From positions 62,001 through 126,000 of the forward strand of contig JAKFUZ010000015.1 of NCBI GenBank assembly GCA_021732445.1: 64,000 nucleotides of DNA, in the 5' to 3' direction. The DNA comes from Sphingomonas sp. GTDB lineage: Bacteria > Pseudomonadota > Alphaproteobacteria > Sphingomonadales > Sphingomonadaceae. Shown piece by piece: positions 54,061 to 62,966 of this stretch (the stretch's first letter is position 1; every line of letters starts with the position of its first letter). The position numbers were made by a program, and so were the translations under genes. The notes beneath the pieces are model-generated. The model was not told the DNA's origin and did not search any database. It saw only the letters and a program-made list of their open reading frames with translations.

Positions 54061-55725
54061 TTAAAAGCCACGCGAGACACGCACGGTAATGCGCGGGCGC
54101 TTGTCGCCGGTATCGAAACGCTCGACATTCACCGGCTGGGCGACTTCGACCATCGCGTCGAACTTGCCGGTGCCAAAGCGCGCTCCACCGCCCGACGACA
54201 CCAGCCCGCCGCCGCCAAAGCCGCCGCGCAGATTGCTGACATAGCCGCCATCGACAAAGCCATAAAGCTGGAACCGCTCAACCGCGCCGGGCAACAGCCG
54301 CCCAATATCGGCACGCAGCTCCAGCGCAGCCAAAACGCCATTGTCGCCGGTGCGCTCGGCATTATCATATCCGCGCCCGAAAGCCGGGCCGCCAAGGCCG
54401 ATTTCAGCGGTCGCCAGCAGCGGTCGCGACGCAAGCTGGCCGGCGGAGGACGCCGCAATGCTGAGTGTTTTGTCCAGCCTGGCCGACCAGTCGAGATAAT
54501 AGCCCCAAGTCACAAAGCGGGCGTCGCCATCGGCCCGCGACAGCGACGCAAATCCGGCCTCACTGACACCGGGCAGCGGCAGCCCGGCGGTGATCGACAC
54601 ATCGCCGCGCACCACACCACCGGCAAAGGGCGCAACCCCGCCAAGCGAGCCGGACAGCGTTGCCAGCCGATCATCACGCAGCCGCACGCCCTGAAGCGAT
54701 TGCTCGCTGCGGATGCCGCGAAATTCAAGCGAGGCGTTCAGCGCTTTCTGGCGGGTGCGAATCAGCGGCGTCGAGACGCTGACTGCGGCGTCATAGCTGT
54801 GACCGATGACGTTGAGCGGCAGCAGCGCGGCACCGGGATGCGCCCGCCCGTACGATGCCGACACCGACAGGACCGATCCACGCGCATCCACCGGCGCCGA
54901 ATAACTGCCGCGTACAAAGATAAACTCCGGCAGTTGCAGCGGCGTTTGCGATGAGAGCAACACGAGTTGATCGCCAGACGCGAGCACCCCGCGCGCGCTC
55001 GCCACCAGCGTCGAGCGCACCGGACCAATCTCGTTGTTGCCGCGGTTGTCGACCTGCGCATAGGCACTCAGCCGATCCTGCGCGATGGTAACCAGCAAAA
55101 TGCCAAAGCCGTTTTGCCGGGTGAACCGGCTTTCCTTGACGGTCACTCCTGGAATATCGCCCACCAGCGCAATCGCGCGTTCGAGCATGTCGGCCCGCAG
55201 CGGACGGTTTGAAACCAGCGCGTGCGTCAAAATCCGGTCGGCTTGCGGATTGCTGGCGCCAATCACCCGCACCGCATCGATCCGCCCTTCGTCAAGCGTT
55301 ACGTGCAAGACCCCGTCGGCGAGCGACTGCGGTGCGATGGTCGCCGTAGCAAATGGATAACCCGCCGCACGGGCAAGCCTGGCAACCGCGCCGGCAAGCG
55401 CCGAAAGATCATCGGGCGTCAGTGGTCGGCCCGCATAATCAACCACCACGCGCGCAAAATCAGCGGGTGACAGGGCCGCGCTCCCGTCCACCACGATGGC
55501 GGTCGCAACCACCTGCGCGGCGCGCGGGGCATCGACGCTTGCCGCATCGGGCGCCGTCGTTTTGGGTGCCTCGCGGTCTGTCGCCACTCCCTTGGCCGCC
55601 TTGGGAAGCGCCTGCTCGGTAATCGTCGGATCCGCGCGATCAAGCCGCACCTGCGCGGCAGCCGGCGCGGCGAACAGCCCCGCCCAGCAAAGCGCAACCA
55701 GCATATGGCCCGTCAGTCGCATCAT
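54061..55725 (-). CDS. TpsB/ShlB/FhaC-type outer-membrane transporter
   Basis: 554 residues. A signal peptide (about 1-23, cut after AAA) precedes a POTRA domain (GRPLTPDDLSALAGAVARLA, AGYPFATATIAPQSLADGVL, VTLDEGRIDAV) and a barrel region typical of two-partner secretion, ending in PRITVRVSRGF. The conserved barrel motif region FGRGYDNAERTGDNGV is visible. Such proteins export a large TpsA adhesin or hemolysin. GAGGCGGGA precedes the ATG at 55725. No TpsA with an N-terminal secretion domain lies nearby. Confidence 0.87.
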   Translation of the reverse strand: MMRLTGHMLVALCWAGLFAAPAAAQVRLDRADPTITEQALPKAAKGVATDREAPKTTAPDAASVDAPRAAQVVATAIVVDGSAALSPADFARVVVDYAGRPLTPDDLSALAGAVARLARAAGYPFATATIAPQSLADGVLHVTLDEGRIDAVRVIGASNPQADRILTHALVSNRPLRADMLERAIALVGDIPGVTVKESRFTRQNGFGILLVTIAQDRLSAYAQVDNRGNNEIGPVRSTLVASARGVLASGDQLVLLSSQTPLQLPEFIFVRGSYSAPVDARGSVLSVSASYGRAHPGAALLPLNVIGHSYDAAVSVSTPLIRTRQKALNASLEFRGIRSEQSLQGVRLRDDRLATLSGSLGGVAPFAGGVVRGDVSITAGLPLPGVSEAGFASLSRADGDARFVTWGYYLDWSARLDKTLSIAASSAGQLASRPLLATAEIGLGGPAFGRGYDNAERTGDNGVLAALELRADIGRLLPGAVERFQLYGFVDGGYVSNLRGGFGGGGLVSSGGGARFGTGKFDAMVEVAQPVNVERFDTGDKRPRITVRVSRGF

Positions 55726-55895
55726 GAAATCCCGCCTCAAGATGGCCCTGATAGCGCAGCGAGCCTTTGCAAAAGGTTGATGCCCGCAACGCCGCTAATG
55801 GAAAATTCACCGCGCTGCGCAACGTGCTGGCAATTGGTGAGCGGGTAGGTGCGGCCATTGTCCTGGACGAAATCCCCTCGTCAGTGGAGAGATGA

Positions 55896-57902
55896 ATGCG
55901 CAAGCGGATGTTCGCCATGTTGTTGGCTACCAGTGGCTCGGCCGCCTATGCCGGGCAGCCTGAGTGGATGATCAGCGAATCGTCCGGCCCGGTTGTGGTT
56001 CTGCATCAAGGGGTTAGCAAAGTCGCGACCCGAGGCAGCACGGTCGGCGCCGGCGACACCGTGCAGACCGGCAAGGGCGCGCGCGCGGTGCTGGTGCGCG
56101 GCACCGAATATATGATGGTGGCACCGGCATCGCGCCTGCACCTGCCCGCGGAACAGCAGGCGACCGGCGTGACCCGGGTGGTCGAGGAATTCGGCAACGT
56201 CATCTTCATGATAAAAAAGAAGCTCACGCCCCATTTCGAAGTGAAGACCCCCTATCTTGCCGCTGTGGTCAAAGGCACCACCTTCACGGTCAATGTGAGC
56301 GAGCGCGGTGCGGCTGTTCAGGTGCTGGAAGGCGCTGTCGATGTTGCAACGCTTGATGGCGGCGCGCATGATCTGGTGCGCCCGGGCGGCATTGCACTCG
56401 TCGCGGCGGGCGATCAATACCGGATGAAGGTTGAGGCAAATGGCGTAAGCCGCACGCTCACATCGCCAGCGGCGGAAGCGGCCCCGGTTGCCGATCAACC
56501 CGTTGCCACCGCCAATGACAGCGATGCCCCCGCGCCCGCCGACGGCACCGGCGATGCCCCGGCCGCCACTTCGGTCGCCGCTCCGGTTGCCGTCGTTTCC
56601 CCAGGCCCGGCCGCCGCCGACACCACGTCGCCGGCCACCAACGCGATCACAACGACCGTTTATGCCGCCCCGGTGTCGCTTGCCGACACGACCGGCGGTC
56701 TGGTTTCCGGCAGCCTCGGCGGGCGGGATAGCAACGACGCAACACGGGCCACAGCGATTGCCACAGAAGCATCGACCGCAGTCGTGAAGGCGGTTGCCGA
56801 AGTCGCGGCCAATGCCGCCAGTGACCGGCTCAACCAGCAGGCAGCGGCATCTGCCGAGGCCGAAAGCGCGGCAAGCGCGGCGGCCGCACAGGCGAAGGCC
56901 GACGCCGATCAGGCCGCCGCTGACTCCGCCGCCGCTGCCGAACGCGCCGCCCAGGCGGCTGCTGAGGCCGCCGCCGCCAAAGCAGCGCTCGACGCTCAGC
57001 AGGCCCAAGCGCAGGCCGCAGCGGACGCTGCGGCGCGGGCAGCCGCAGAGCAGGCGGCAACCGATGCCGCCAACGCCGCCGCGCAAGCCCAGGCGGCGCA
57101 GGCAGCTCAGGCAGCGGCTGCTGCCGAAGCGGAGGCCGCAGCCGCTCAGCAGGCAGCTGATACCGCCGCCAAGGCCGCCGCCGCCCAAGCAGCTGCCAAC
57201 GCCGCTGCGGCAGCCCAGGCCACCCAATCCGCCGCCGAGGCCGCCGCCAACCAGGCCGCGCTTGACGCGGCCAATGCCGCGGCCGCCCTTGCCGAGCAGG
57301 ACGCACGCAAGGCAGCGGCTGACGCTGCGGCCCAGGCCGCCGCCGATGCCGCGCGCGCAGCCGAACAGGCAGCCGCAGCAGCCGCAGCGGCAGCACAGGC
57401 CGAGGCCGAGCGCGCGGCTCGCGAAGCCGCCCGGATCGCCAGCGAGCAGGCCGCAGCGCAAGCGGCTGCAACCGCCGCCGCCGCTCAGGCTGCTGCCGAT
57501 CAAGCCGCACGCGACGCCCAGCAGGCGGCGGCCGCTGACCGCGCCGCCATGGCCGCACAGGCCGCCGCCGCCCAGGCTGCCGAAGCGGCGCACGCTGCCG
57601 CTGCGCAGGCCGCGACAGCGGCCGCCACGGGCCAAGCCGCAGCAACGGCTGCCGCCACGGGCCAGGGCAACGCCAGCGGCGCGATCCCAACCTCGGTAAA
57701 TGCCATTCTCAAGGGCATTACCGGCGGCGGCAACGCCTCGGGGAACGCCAGCGGCAACGCTTCGGGTAGCGGCAATGCCTCGCCGAACGGGAACGCCTGG
57801 GGCAACGCCAGCGGCACTCCCTCGCCCAGCGGCAACGGCAATGCCTCGCCGAGCGGGAACGAGAATGGAACTGACGGCAACGGCAATAGCGGCGACAGGT
57901 AG
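55896..57902 (+). CDS. FecR-domain exported protein with long Ala-rich coiled-coil and GNASG tail
   Basis: 668 residues. A signal peptide (about 1-19, cut after AYA) precedes a FecR domain (GPVVVLHQGVSKVATRGSTVGAGDTVQTG, EFGNVIFMIKKKLTPHFEVKTPYLAAVVKGTTFTV broken at several points), to about residue 165. Residues 190-280 are Pro/Ala-rich, 280-590 are almost pure Ala with regular Gln, Glu, Asp and Arg, suggesting a very long helix or coiled coil, and 605-668 are Gly/Asn/Ser-rich with repeated GNASG units. FecR domains in this setting bind ligands or partners in the periplasm. It is divergent from the TpsB gene by 170 bases. Confidence 0.82.
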   Translation: MRKRMFAMLLATSGSAAYAGQPEWMISESSGPVVVLHQGVSKVATRGSTVGAGDTVQTGKGARAVLVRGTEYMMVAPASRLHLPAEQQATGVTRVVEEFGNVIFMIKKKLTPHFEVKTPYLAAVVKGTTFTVNVSERGAAVQVLEGAVDVATLDGGAHDLVRPGGIALVAAGDQYRMKVEANGVSRTLTSPAAEAAPVADQPVATANDSDAPAPADGTGDAPAATSVAAPVAVVSPGPAAADTTSPATNAITTTVYAAPVSLADTTGGLVSGSLGGRDSNDATRATAIATEASTAVVKAVAEVAANAASDRLNQQAAASAEAESAASAAAAQAKADADQAAADSAAAAERAAQAAAEAAAAKAALDAQQAQAQAAADAAARAAAEQAATDAANAAAQAQAAQAAQAAAAAEAEAAAAQQAADTAAKAAAAQAAANAAAAAQATQSAAEAAANQAALDAANAAAALAEQDARKAAADAAAQAAADAARAAEQAAAAAAAAAQAEAERAAREAARIASEQAAAQAAATAAAAQAAADQAARDAQQAAAADRAAMAAQAAAAQAAEAAHAAAAQAATAAATGQAAATAAATGQGNASGAIPTSVNAILKGITGGGNASGNASGNASGSGNASPNGNAWGNASGTPSPSGNGNASPSGNENGTDGNGNSGDR

Positions 57903-58181
57903 TTTCGCAAAGACCGGGCGGATCAGTCCCCGGCAAGCGAGTTCAGAGCGATTGCGAAGCGTCGGCCGCATGCCGGCGTCAAAGCCCGGATTACCGGTCG
58001 CCCGCCGCCGATGATCCGACATCGTTCGGCAACATGTCGGCGCGGCTGAGGCCAGGCGGCGATCCCGCCGGATTGCATCGCCTCACCTGAAAAAGGGGCC
58101 ATCGCCACGTCGCGCCGGCAAATACGGGCCGAGCGCGTCGCCGTCACCTGCCGCTGCCCTCAGAATTTGGGGCACGCAGCC
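57903..58181. other. Intergenic region
   Basis: About 280 bases between two convergent genes. I see no gene, tRNA or clear terminator in it. Confidence 0.6.
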
Positions 58182-59021
58182 CTAAAGACGAAGCGAAAAA
58201 CCGATGAACGGCGCGAATGTCGCGGCGTCGCCGCTGACGCCGAACTGCGTTCCCGCATCGACTTGCAGATTGTCGCGCGCGCGCCACGTAACGCCGGTGT
58301 TGAGGCTGGTTGAAGCCGGGCGGTTGCCACCCGCCTCCACGGCAATTTCATAATAGCCGCCAAGCCGAGCAGTCCACGCCACGGCCAGCGACGCGGTGGC
58401 GACGCCGAAAACACGGTACGGAGACGCGCGATCATCGCGCCGGGCATTAACGCCCGCATTCAGCCCCAGGCCAAGCCGCCCGCCAAGATCAAGCGCGAGC
58501 GGAACGAGCACGCCATATTCGGCATCGGCCGGCGACACGCCGTTGTTCCGATCGATGGGAATAGTGACATAGGGCAACAGCGCAAACGCGGTCTTGCCCC
58601 CATCATTACCCCAAAAGTTGAGCTTGCCCCTGATGTCGATTGCGCCAACACCGGCTTGCCGCGGGGCGCCGCCGCCCGGCGACACAATCCCATAAGGATG
58701 CACCACCACATCGAGTTCCGCCGCGGGCGTCAGGCCGATCCGCAGATTGGTCGTCGCGAATTCAAACGCTTTGGCCGCGTCTCCACCGGAATTTCGGGGG
58801 GCGCGGGCATAACCGAACAGCGTCGTCTCGATCTGGATATGGCCAGCATTTATGGTGAACGGGCTTTCGGTCGTATCCGGGCGGTCCGTCGTAAGCGCCC
58901 GCAGCGGCGGTGGCGCGCGCTCGGGCAGTTCCGGTGCATCGGCTGCGGCCAAGCGGGCGGCGCCCCCAAGCAGCGCCGCCCAGGCAATGACCAAGCGTGC
59001 GTGAAGAGCGCGCCTGGTCAT
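58182..59021 (-). CDS. Predicted outer-membrane beta-barrel/transporter protein
   Basis: 279 residues. A signal peptide (about 1-27) is followed by alternating strands with the opening TTDRPDTTESPFTI and GHIQIETTLFGYA, seen in proteins often annotated as transporters of the phenol-degradation MetA-like family. It ends in the typical barrel terminus FAPFIGFSLRL with final aromatic/leucine positions. The true substrate is unknown. The ATG at 59021 has a usable GATAGAG site; the longer frame starts with TTG. It follows the unknown gene at 59046 by 24 bases and is probably co-transcribed with it. Confidence 0.7.
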   Translation of the reverse strand: MTRRALHARLVIAWAALLGGAARLAAADAPELPERAPPPLRALTTDRPDTTESPFTINAGHIQIETTLFGYARAPRNSGGDAAKAFEFATTNLRIGLTPAAELDVVVHPYGIVSPGGGAPRQAGVGAIDIRGKLNFWGNDGGKTAFALLPYVTIPIDRNNGVSPADAEYGVLVPLALDLGGRLGLGLNAGVNARRDDRASPYRVFGVATASLAVAWTARLGGYYEIAVEAGGNRPASTSLNTGVTWRARDNLQVDAGTQFGVSGDAATFAPFIGFSLRL

Positions 59022-59045
59022 CGCCAACTCTATCCGGCCGATCGC

Positions 59046-60260
59046 TCAGTTGATGCGATAGACCACAGGGCAATTCACCACGAACCCGACCGCGCGGAAA
59101 TCACCACCGTCGAGGCTCTTGAGGTAACCGCGCGTTGACATTTCCGCTGCCTGCAGCGCGCTCGTCATCCGGTAGCGATAGCCCTTCTCGATCGCCTCGG
59201 CCGACCAGACTGCCGGAAACAGACGCCACATCGGCGAGTAATCGAGGTTGATGGTGGGGATGCCGCCAAGGATGTTCAGCGGGCCGCGGCCATCGGTGAG
59301 GGCGCTCTCCAGACCCTGGCGGTGCGGATTGTCGATCCCGCGCGGGCCATTGACCACGACGACGATGCGTTCAGCAGATTCGCCGGGCGATGCGTCTTCC
59401 AGGGCAAAGGGAAGGTCCTTCAGCGCGGGCGCATAGGTGGCATTTTCCAGGCTGGCGACCAGCGGGTCGTTGGCTTCGGTCGACAGATACTGGATCGGCT
59501 TGTCGAAAGTGAAGCCCAGCGTCAGCGAAAGCGTTACCGTTTCGTCACGCGGGCAAATGGCGACAACCTTGTCATGCACCTTGGCTTTGTCGACATTGCC
59601 GTCGCACATGGTGTTCAGCTCGGCTTCGCTCGCCTGCGACACGACCGGCGCATTCATCAGGACCGATTTGGCCGAATTGTCGATATAAACCATCGGCGTG
59701 TACGTCGCATCGCCGACGCTGCCGGGCTGAAAGCTCTTGGGGGGGAACGGGTTTGCGGCAGCACCGGGCACTACCGACAGCACAGGCCGGAAGTCGACGC
59801 TGCCGGTGTTGAACGTGAAGCTGCCGTCCTTCTCGATGGTTGCATGGCGCGACGCGACGCCGGTCAGACCATAGGCCATTTTGGGCGCATAATTGACGCC
59901 GTGCAGGTTCGACAGATTCTCGTCGGTCGTATCGGTGATGATGAACCACACCGGCGTGCCGTTTTTGAGCTTGCCTTTGCGCAGCGGCAGCGTGGCGGTG
60001 CCCTTTTCAAGATCAATGTGCGCCGACTTCATCATGACCACGGGGCCGAGGAATTCAGGCTTGATTTCAGATGGCGAAGGCTGGGCCACAATCGTGTGAA
60101 GATCAGGATAGATCGACGCTGGCGCCTGGCGGATTTCGGAGAGCGGCCTGCCTTCCTTGCCGCGAACGACGACTTCGGCGCCGGCCGGCGCGATAGCTGC
60201 GGCGACCAGAACGGTCGCGCTGGCTAGCAAGGTAACGCGGGGATTGATTAGTCTGGACAT
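59046..60260 (-). CDS. Secreted protein of unknown family
   Basis: 404 residues. A signal peptide (about 1-29, cut near PAGA) leads to a soluble domain that I do not recognise. Features are a motif-like stretch HGVNYAPKMAYGL, TLPLRKGKLKNGTPVWFIITD, CDGNVDK and CPRDETV (a possible disulfide pair), GRGPLNILGGIPTINLDYSP, and the ending VGFVVNCPVVYRIN. I could not assign a function. GGGAGCACTCA precedes the ATG at 60260. A longer frame to 60761 runs antisense to the next gene and is not supported. It is in one unit with the barrel protein at 58182. Confidence 0.8.
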   Translation of the reverse strand: MSRLINPRVTLLASATVLVAAAIAPAGAEVVVRGKEGRPLSEIRQAPASIYPDLHTIVAQPSPSEIKPEFLGPVVMMKSAHIDLEKGTATLPLRKGKLKNGTPVWFIITDTTDENLSNLHGVNYAPKMAYGLTGVASRHATIEKDGSFTFNTGSVDFRPVLSVVPGAAANPFPPKSFQPGSVGDATYTPMVYIDNSAKSVLMNAPVVSQASEAELNTMCDGNVDKAKVHDKVVAICPRDETVTLSLTLGFTFDKPIQYLSTEANDPLVASLENATYAPALKDLPFALEDASPGESAERIVVVVNGPRGIDNPHRQGLESALTDGRGPLNILGGIPTINLDYSPMWRLFPAVWSAEAIEKGYRYRMTSALQAAEMSTRGYLKSLDGGDFRAVGFVVNCPVVYRIN

Positions 60261-60500
60261 TGAGTGCTCCCGTTTGTTGGCGGACGGTGTACACCAGTCA
60301 AACCTGGCAACCGCTGACCGGAATTTTTCCACAGCGGACCGGGCCTTTGCTTTCGCGATGCCGAGGCGTTTTGCGAAAGGTTGCGGCGAGATCGCCCAAT
60401 CTGCGTGTTTTGTTGCTGCTTGCGGCAGATCACCCCGCAACATTATGATAGCGCAGCGCCCGCGAGCGCCGCTATGGTGCCGCGCAGGAGGGTGCCACCT

Positions 60501-60860
60501 ATGCCCTGGAACCTGCTCTATTCCTGGTATGCAAGTTTTCGGCGCGGCGCGCACAGGGAGCCGCCGATGCCGCTGACGCTCATCACCCTGCGCGGCATTC
60601 CCGGATCGAGCGAAAACGAGGTCGCATTTTACACCAATGCGGAATTCGGTGCGCTCGTCGATTGGGCGATGAACGGGCGTTTCGTCATGGCTTTCGCCGG
60701 GCGCGACCGCGACGAGCTGACATTGCTGTGCACCGAATCCGTCGCCGACATGAAAGTGCATGTCAGCAGTTTGCCGATGGTGGCCGCCGGGCTCGCCAAA
60801 GCGGACATCCGGATGGTTTCTATGCTACGCCTTGCCAACCCGGTCGCCTCGCTGCACTGA
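60501..60860 (+). CDS. Small YCII/muconolactone-isomerase-like protein
   Basis: 119 residues. The core (LTLITLRGIPGSSENEVAFY, ALVDWAMNGRFVMAFAG, LTLLCTESVADMKVHVSSLP, ADIRMVSMLRL) has the beta-alpha-beta pattern of dimeric ferredoxin-like proteins such as YCII and muconolactone isomerase. The family placement is a guess from that pattern. AGGAGGG precedes the ATG at 60501. The upstream 26 residues (MPWNLLYSWYASFRRG and on) are unlike the core, so an internal start near residue 23 is possible. Confidence 0.6.
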   Translation: MPWNLLYSWYASFRRGAHREPPMPLTLITLRGIPGSSENEVAFYTNAEFGALVDWAMNGRFVMAFAGRDRDELTLLCTESVADMKVHVSSLPMVAAGLAKADIRMVSMLRLANPVASLH

Positions 60861-61059
60861 ATGCAAATAATGCTGAGCCAAATCCCATGGCCACACCGCG
60901 GCTGAGCGAGCTTTCCGCACCGCGCTAACTATCAAAATATTGCGCAAATAAGGTATTGGCACGCAATCGGCCGCCCGCCACTCGCCTATCCATAGTAATG
61001 ATGTTTCAGCCAGCACTGTTAGCGGCTGGCTATTACCTTTCTGTTTTGCCCGAGGCAAT

Positions 61060-62013
61060 ATGGATACGCCGCGACACGAACCACGTCATTTTCTCGCCGC
61101 CACAGGCGCTGCGGGCTATGACTCGATCTGGTTTTCGGGCGAGCCGCAGGCCGAACTGGTTTCGCACATCGACAGCCCCATTCAAGCCGTCCGGCACCTT
61201 GGCATCAGCGGCCCGGCCCAGGCGCATGCCTGCGGACGATTGGCGGAGGTCGACATCCTGCTTGTCAATCTGAGCGCTTCGGCGCGGCTGCGCGGCCGCA
61301 TTGGCGATGTGCCGGTCGACAAGCTGTTGCAGCGCGGCCATGTGAGCTTCATCCCGCATGATTGCCCCGCCGACGTTGATTTCCCGGCCGCACACACCGC
61401 GTTGCAGCTATTCATTCCCCAAGCTGATTTTCGGCGGGTCGCCAACGATCTGGGAGCCGGCGAGGTGCACCCGATCGTCAGCGCACGGCACGATCGACTG
61501 GCGCAGCTCATTGCCATGGTTGCCGCCGAGCTGAGCATGCCAGGCTTCGCTTCCGACTTGATGGTCGATGGGTTGATCCGCGCGATCGGCGCCGCCCTTG
61601 CGCAGCACGATGCGTCGCCGCTCCACGCCGATTATGAGCGCATACACCTGTCTCCTGTCCGCCTCGCCAGGGTCGTTGACTTCGTCGAGGCTAAGCTCGA
61701 CGGCGAGATTCATCTGGCCGATCTGGCTGAAATTGCCGGCCTGTCGCTGTTACACTTCACACGCGTATTCAAACTGGCAACCGGCGAAACGCCCTATCAT
61801 TTCGTCGGGTCGCGTCGGCTGGAGCGAGCGCGATCAATGCTGCTTGGCAGCGACATGCCGCTCGCCGAATTGGCGCTCTCCTGCGGGTTTGCCAGTCAAT
61901 CGCATTTCACGGCGGCGTTTTCGAACGCGATGGGTGTTCCGCCGGGGCGCTATCGCCGTCTCCGTGGCGAGCAGGGCGCACCCGTCCATCGCGACAAAGC
62001 AATTTGCAGATAA
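61060..62013 (+). CDS. AraC-family transcriptional regulator
   Basis: 317 residues. The N-terminal 190 residues are likely a ligand-binding domain of unclear type (IPHDCPADVDFPA, LQLFIP). The C-terminal DNA-binding domain has two helix-turn-helices: DLAEIAGLSLLHFTRVFK and ELALSCGFASQSHFTAAFSN, then PPGRYRRLR. It probably controls the barrel gene that follows by 71 bases, or the divergent genes upstream. TTGCGCAA, a perfect palindrome at 60940-60947, lies in the upstream region and could be an operator, weakly supported. Confidence 0.88.
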   Translation: MDTPRHEPRHFLAATGAAGYDSIWFSGEPQAELVSHIDSPIQAVRHLGISGPAQAHACGRLAEVDILLVNLSASARLRGRIGDVPVDKLLQRGHVSFIPHDCPADVDFPAAHTALQLFIPQADFRRVANDLGAGEVHPIVSARHDRLAQLIAMVAAELSMPGFASDLMVDGLIRAIGAALAQHDASPLHADYERIHLSPVRLARVVDFVEAKLDGEIHLADLAEIAGLSLLHFTRVFKLATGETPYHFVGSRRLERARSMLLGSDMPLAELALSCGFASQSHFTAAFSNAMGVPPGRYRRLRGEQGAPVHRDKAICR

Positions 62014-62084
62014 AAAACAGCGCCTTCGAAAGAAGCGATGGCTGCATCCCGATATCCGGGGCGCCTTTCTAGGAGGGTGATATC

Positions 62085-62966
62085 ATGCGTCTGAACATTT
62101 CTGGCATTCGTCGTATCCGGGGTCGCATCGGGATGGCTGCTGCCATTGCCATGGGCACGACCGGGCTGGCCCAGGCACAAGATACCCCGCCGGCGCCTGA
62201 TGTTTCGACGCCCGAATGGTCGCCGCTGAACGGTGGCGCGTTCGGCAAGGAACTGCTTGAGGCATGGATTCCAGTGCCAAATGGCGAAAGCGGCGCCCCG
62301 CGCCAGGGCTGGCTGGCAACGGCCGACGGGTTTTTCACGCGCGAAGTGCACCTCGCCGCTGCCTATACCAGCGCTCAGGGCCCTGATTCCTGGGGTGTGC
62401 TGGGGCGGTTCCACTATCCCTTCAGCCGGCGACTCTGGGCAGGGATCGAGGTGCCCTTCTACCAGGAAGCAGCCGGGCGCGGCAATTTCGGCGACGTGAC
62501 GCTTACCACGCAGGTGATGCTGGCAGAAAAGCGCAACCTGTCAGTCAATGCGGGCGTGGGCTGGCGGTTGCCGACCGGGGCGACCCGGCAGGGCAACAAT
62601 GTGTTTGCAGCCCAACCGCAGCTCAACATCTGGACCGATGTCGGCCGTGGATTTTCGCTGCGCGGCCGCGTTGCCTATGAATTTGCAACCAGGAACGTGC
62701 CCGACAATTTCGTGCTCAACGCAGCGATCGGCCAGACGGTCACGCCGCACAGCCGCGCCCCGCTTGGCGACCTGACCTGGTATGTCGCGGCGAACTGGCG
62801 AGAGCCGACAACCGGGCGCGGGAACAGCTTTGTCAGCATCACGCCCGGAATGCGCACGCATGTCGGCAACAACCTGTTCCTGCTGGGAGGCGTCGAGTTT
62901 CCGGTTACGAACACTGCCAACTCATTCAGTCAGCGCTATATCCTTCAGCTCGTGCAGGGCTTTTAG
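62085..62966 (+). CDS. Predicted exported beta-barrel protein
   Basis: 293 residues. A signal peptide (about 1-31, cut after AQA) leads to a strand-rich mature domain with many aromatic alternations (VLGRFHYPFSRRLWAGIEVP, TTQVMLAEKRNLSVNAGVGW, YVAANWREPTTG, GNNLFLLGGVEF) and the C-terminus FSQRYILQLVQGF. The terminal Phe fits an outer-membrane protein assembled by BAM. Substrate unknown. AGGAGGG precedes the ATG. Its last 41 bases overlap the convergent AraC gene. Confidence 0.75.
   Translation: MRLNISGIRRIRGRIGMAAAIAMGTTGLAQAQDTPPAPDVSTPEWSPLNGGAFGKELLEAWIPVPNGESGAPRQGWLATADGFFTREVHLAAAYTSAQGPDSWGVLGRFHYPFSRRLWAGIEVPFYQEAAGRGNFGDVTLTTQVMLAEKRNLSVNAGVGWRLPTGATRQGNNVFAAQPQLNIWTDVGRGFSLRGRVAYEFATRNVPDNFVLNAAIGQTVTPHSRAPLGDLTWYVAANWREPTTGRGNSFVSITPGMRTHVGNNLFLLGGVEFPVTNTANSFSQRYILQLVQGF

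Noticed and set aside
55881..58022. A 713-codon minus-strand open frame rich in Gly, Cys and Arg opposite the FecR gene
   Set aside because: It is the antisense of Ala-rich codons (GCC/GCG read as GGC/CGC), has no domain and lacks a sensible start site; the plus-strand frame has a signal peptide and a FecR domain.
60261..60761. N-terminal extension of the unknown secreted protein
   Set aside because: It precedes a clear signal peptide with a good ribosome site at 60260 and lies antisense to the YCII-like gene.
60940..60947. TTGCGCAA palindrome as an operator for the AraC regulator
   Set aside because: Only eight bases, short palindromes of this kind occur by chance and AraC proteins usually bind direct repeats; mentioned in the gene entry but not called as a site.
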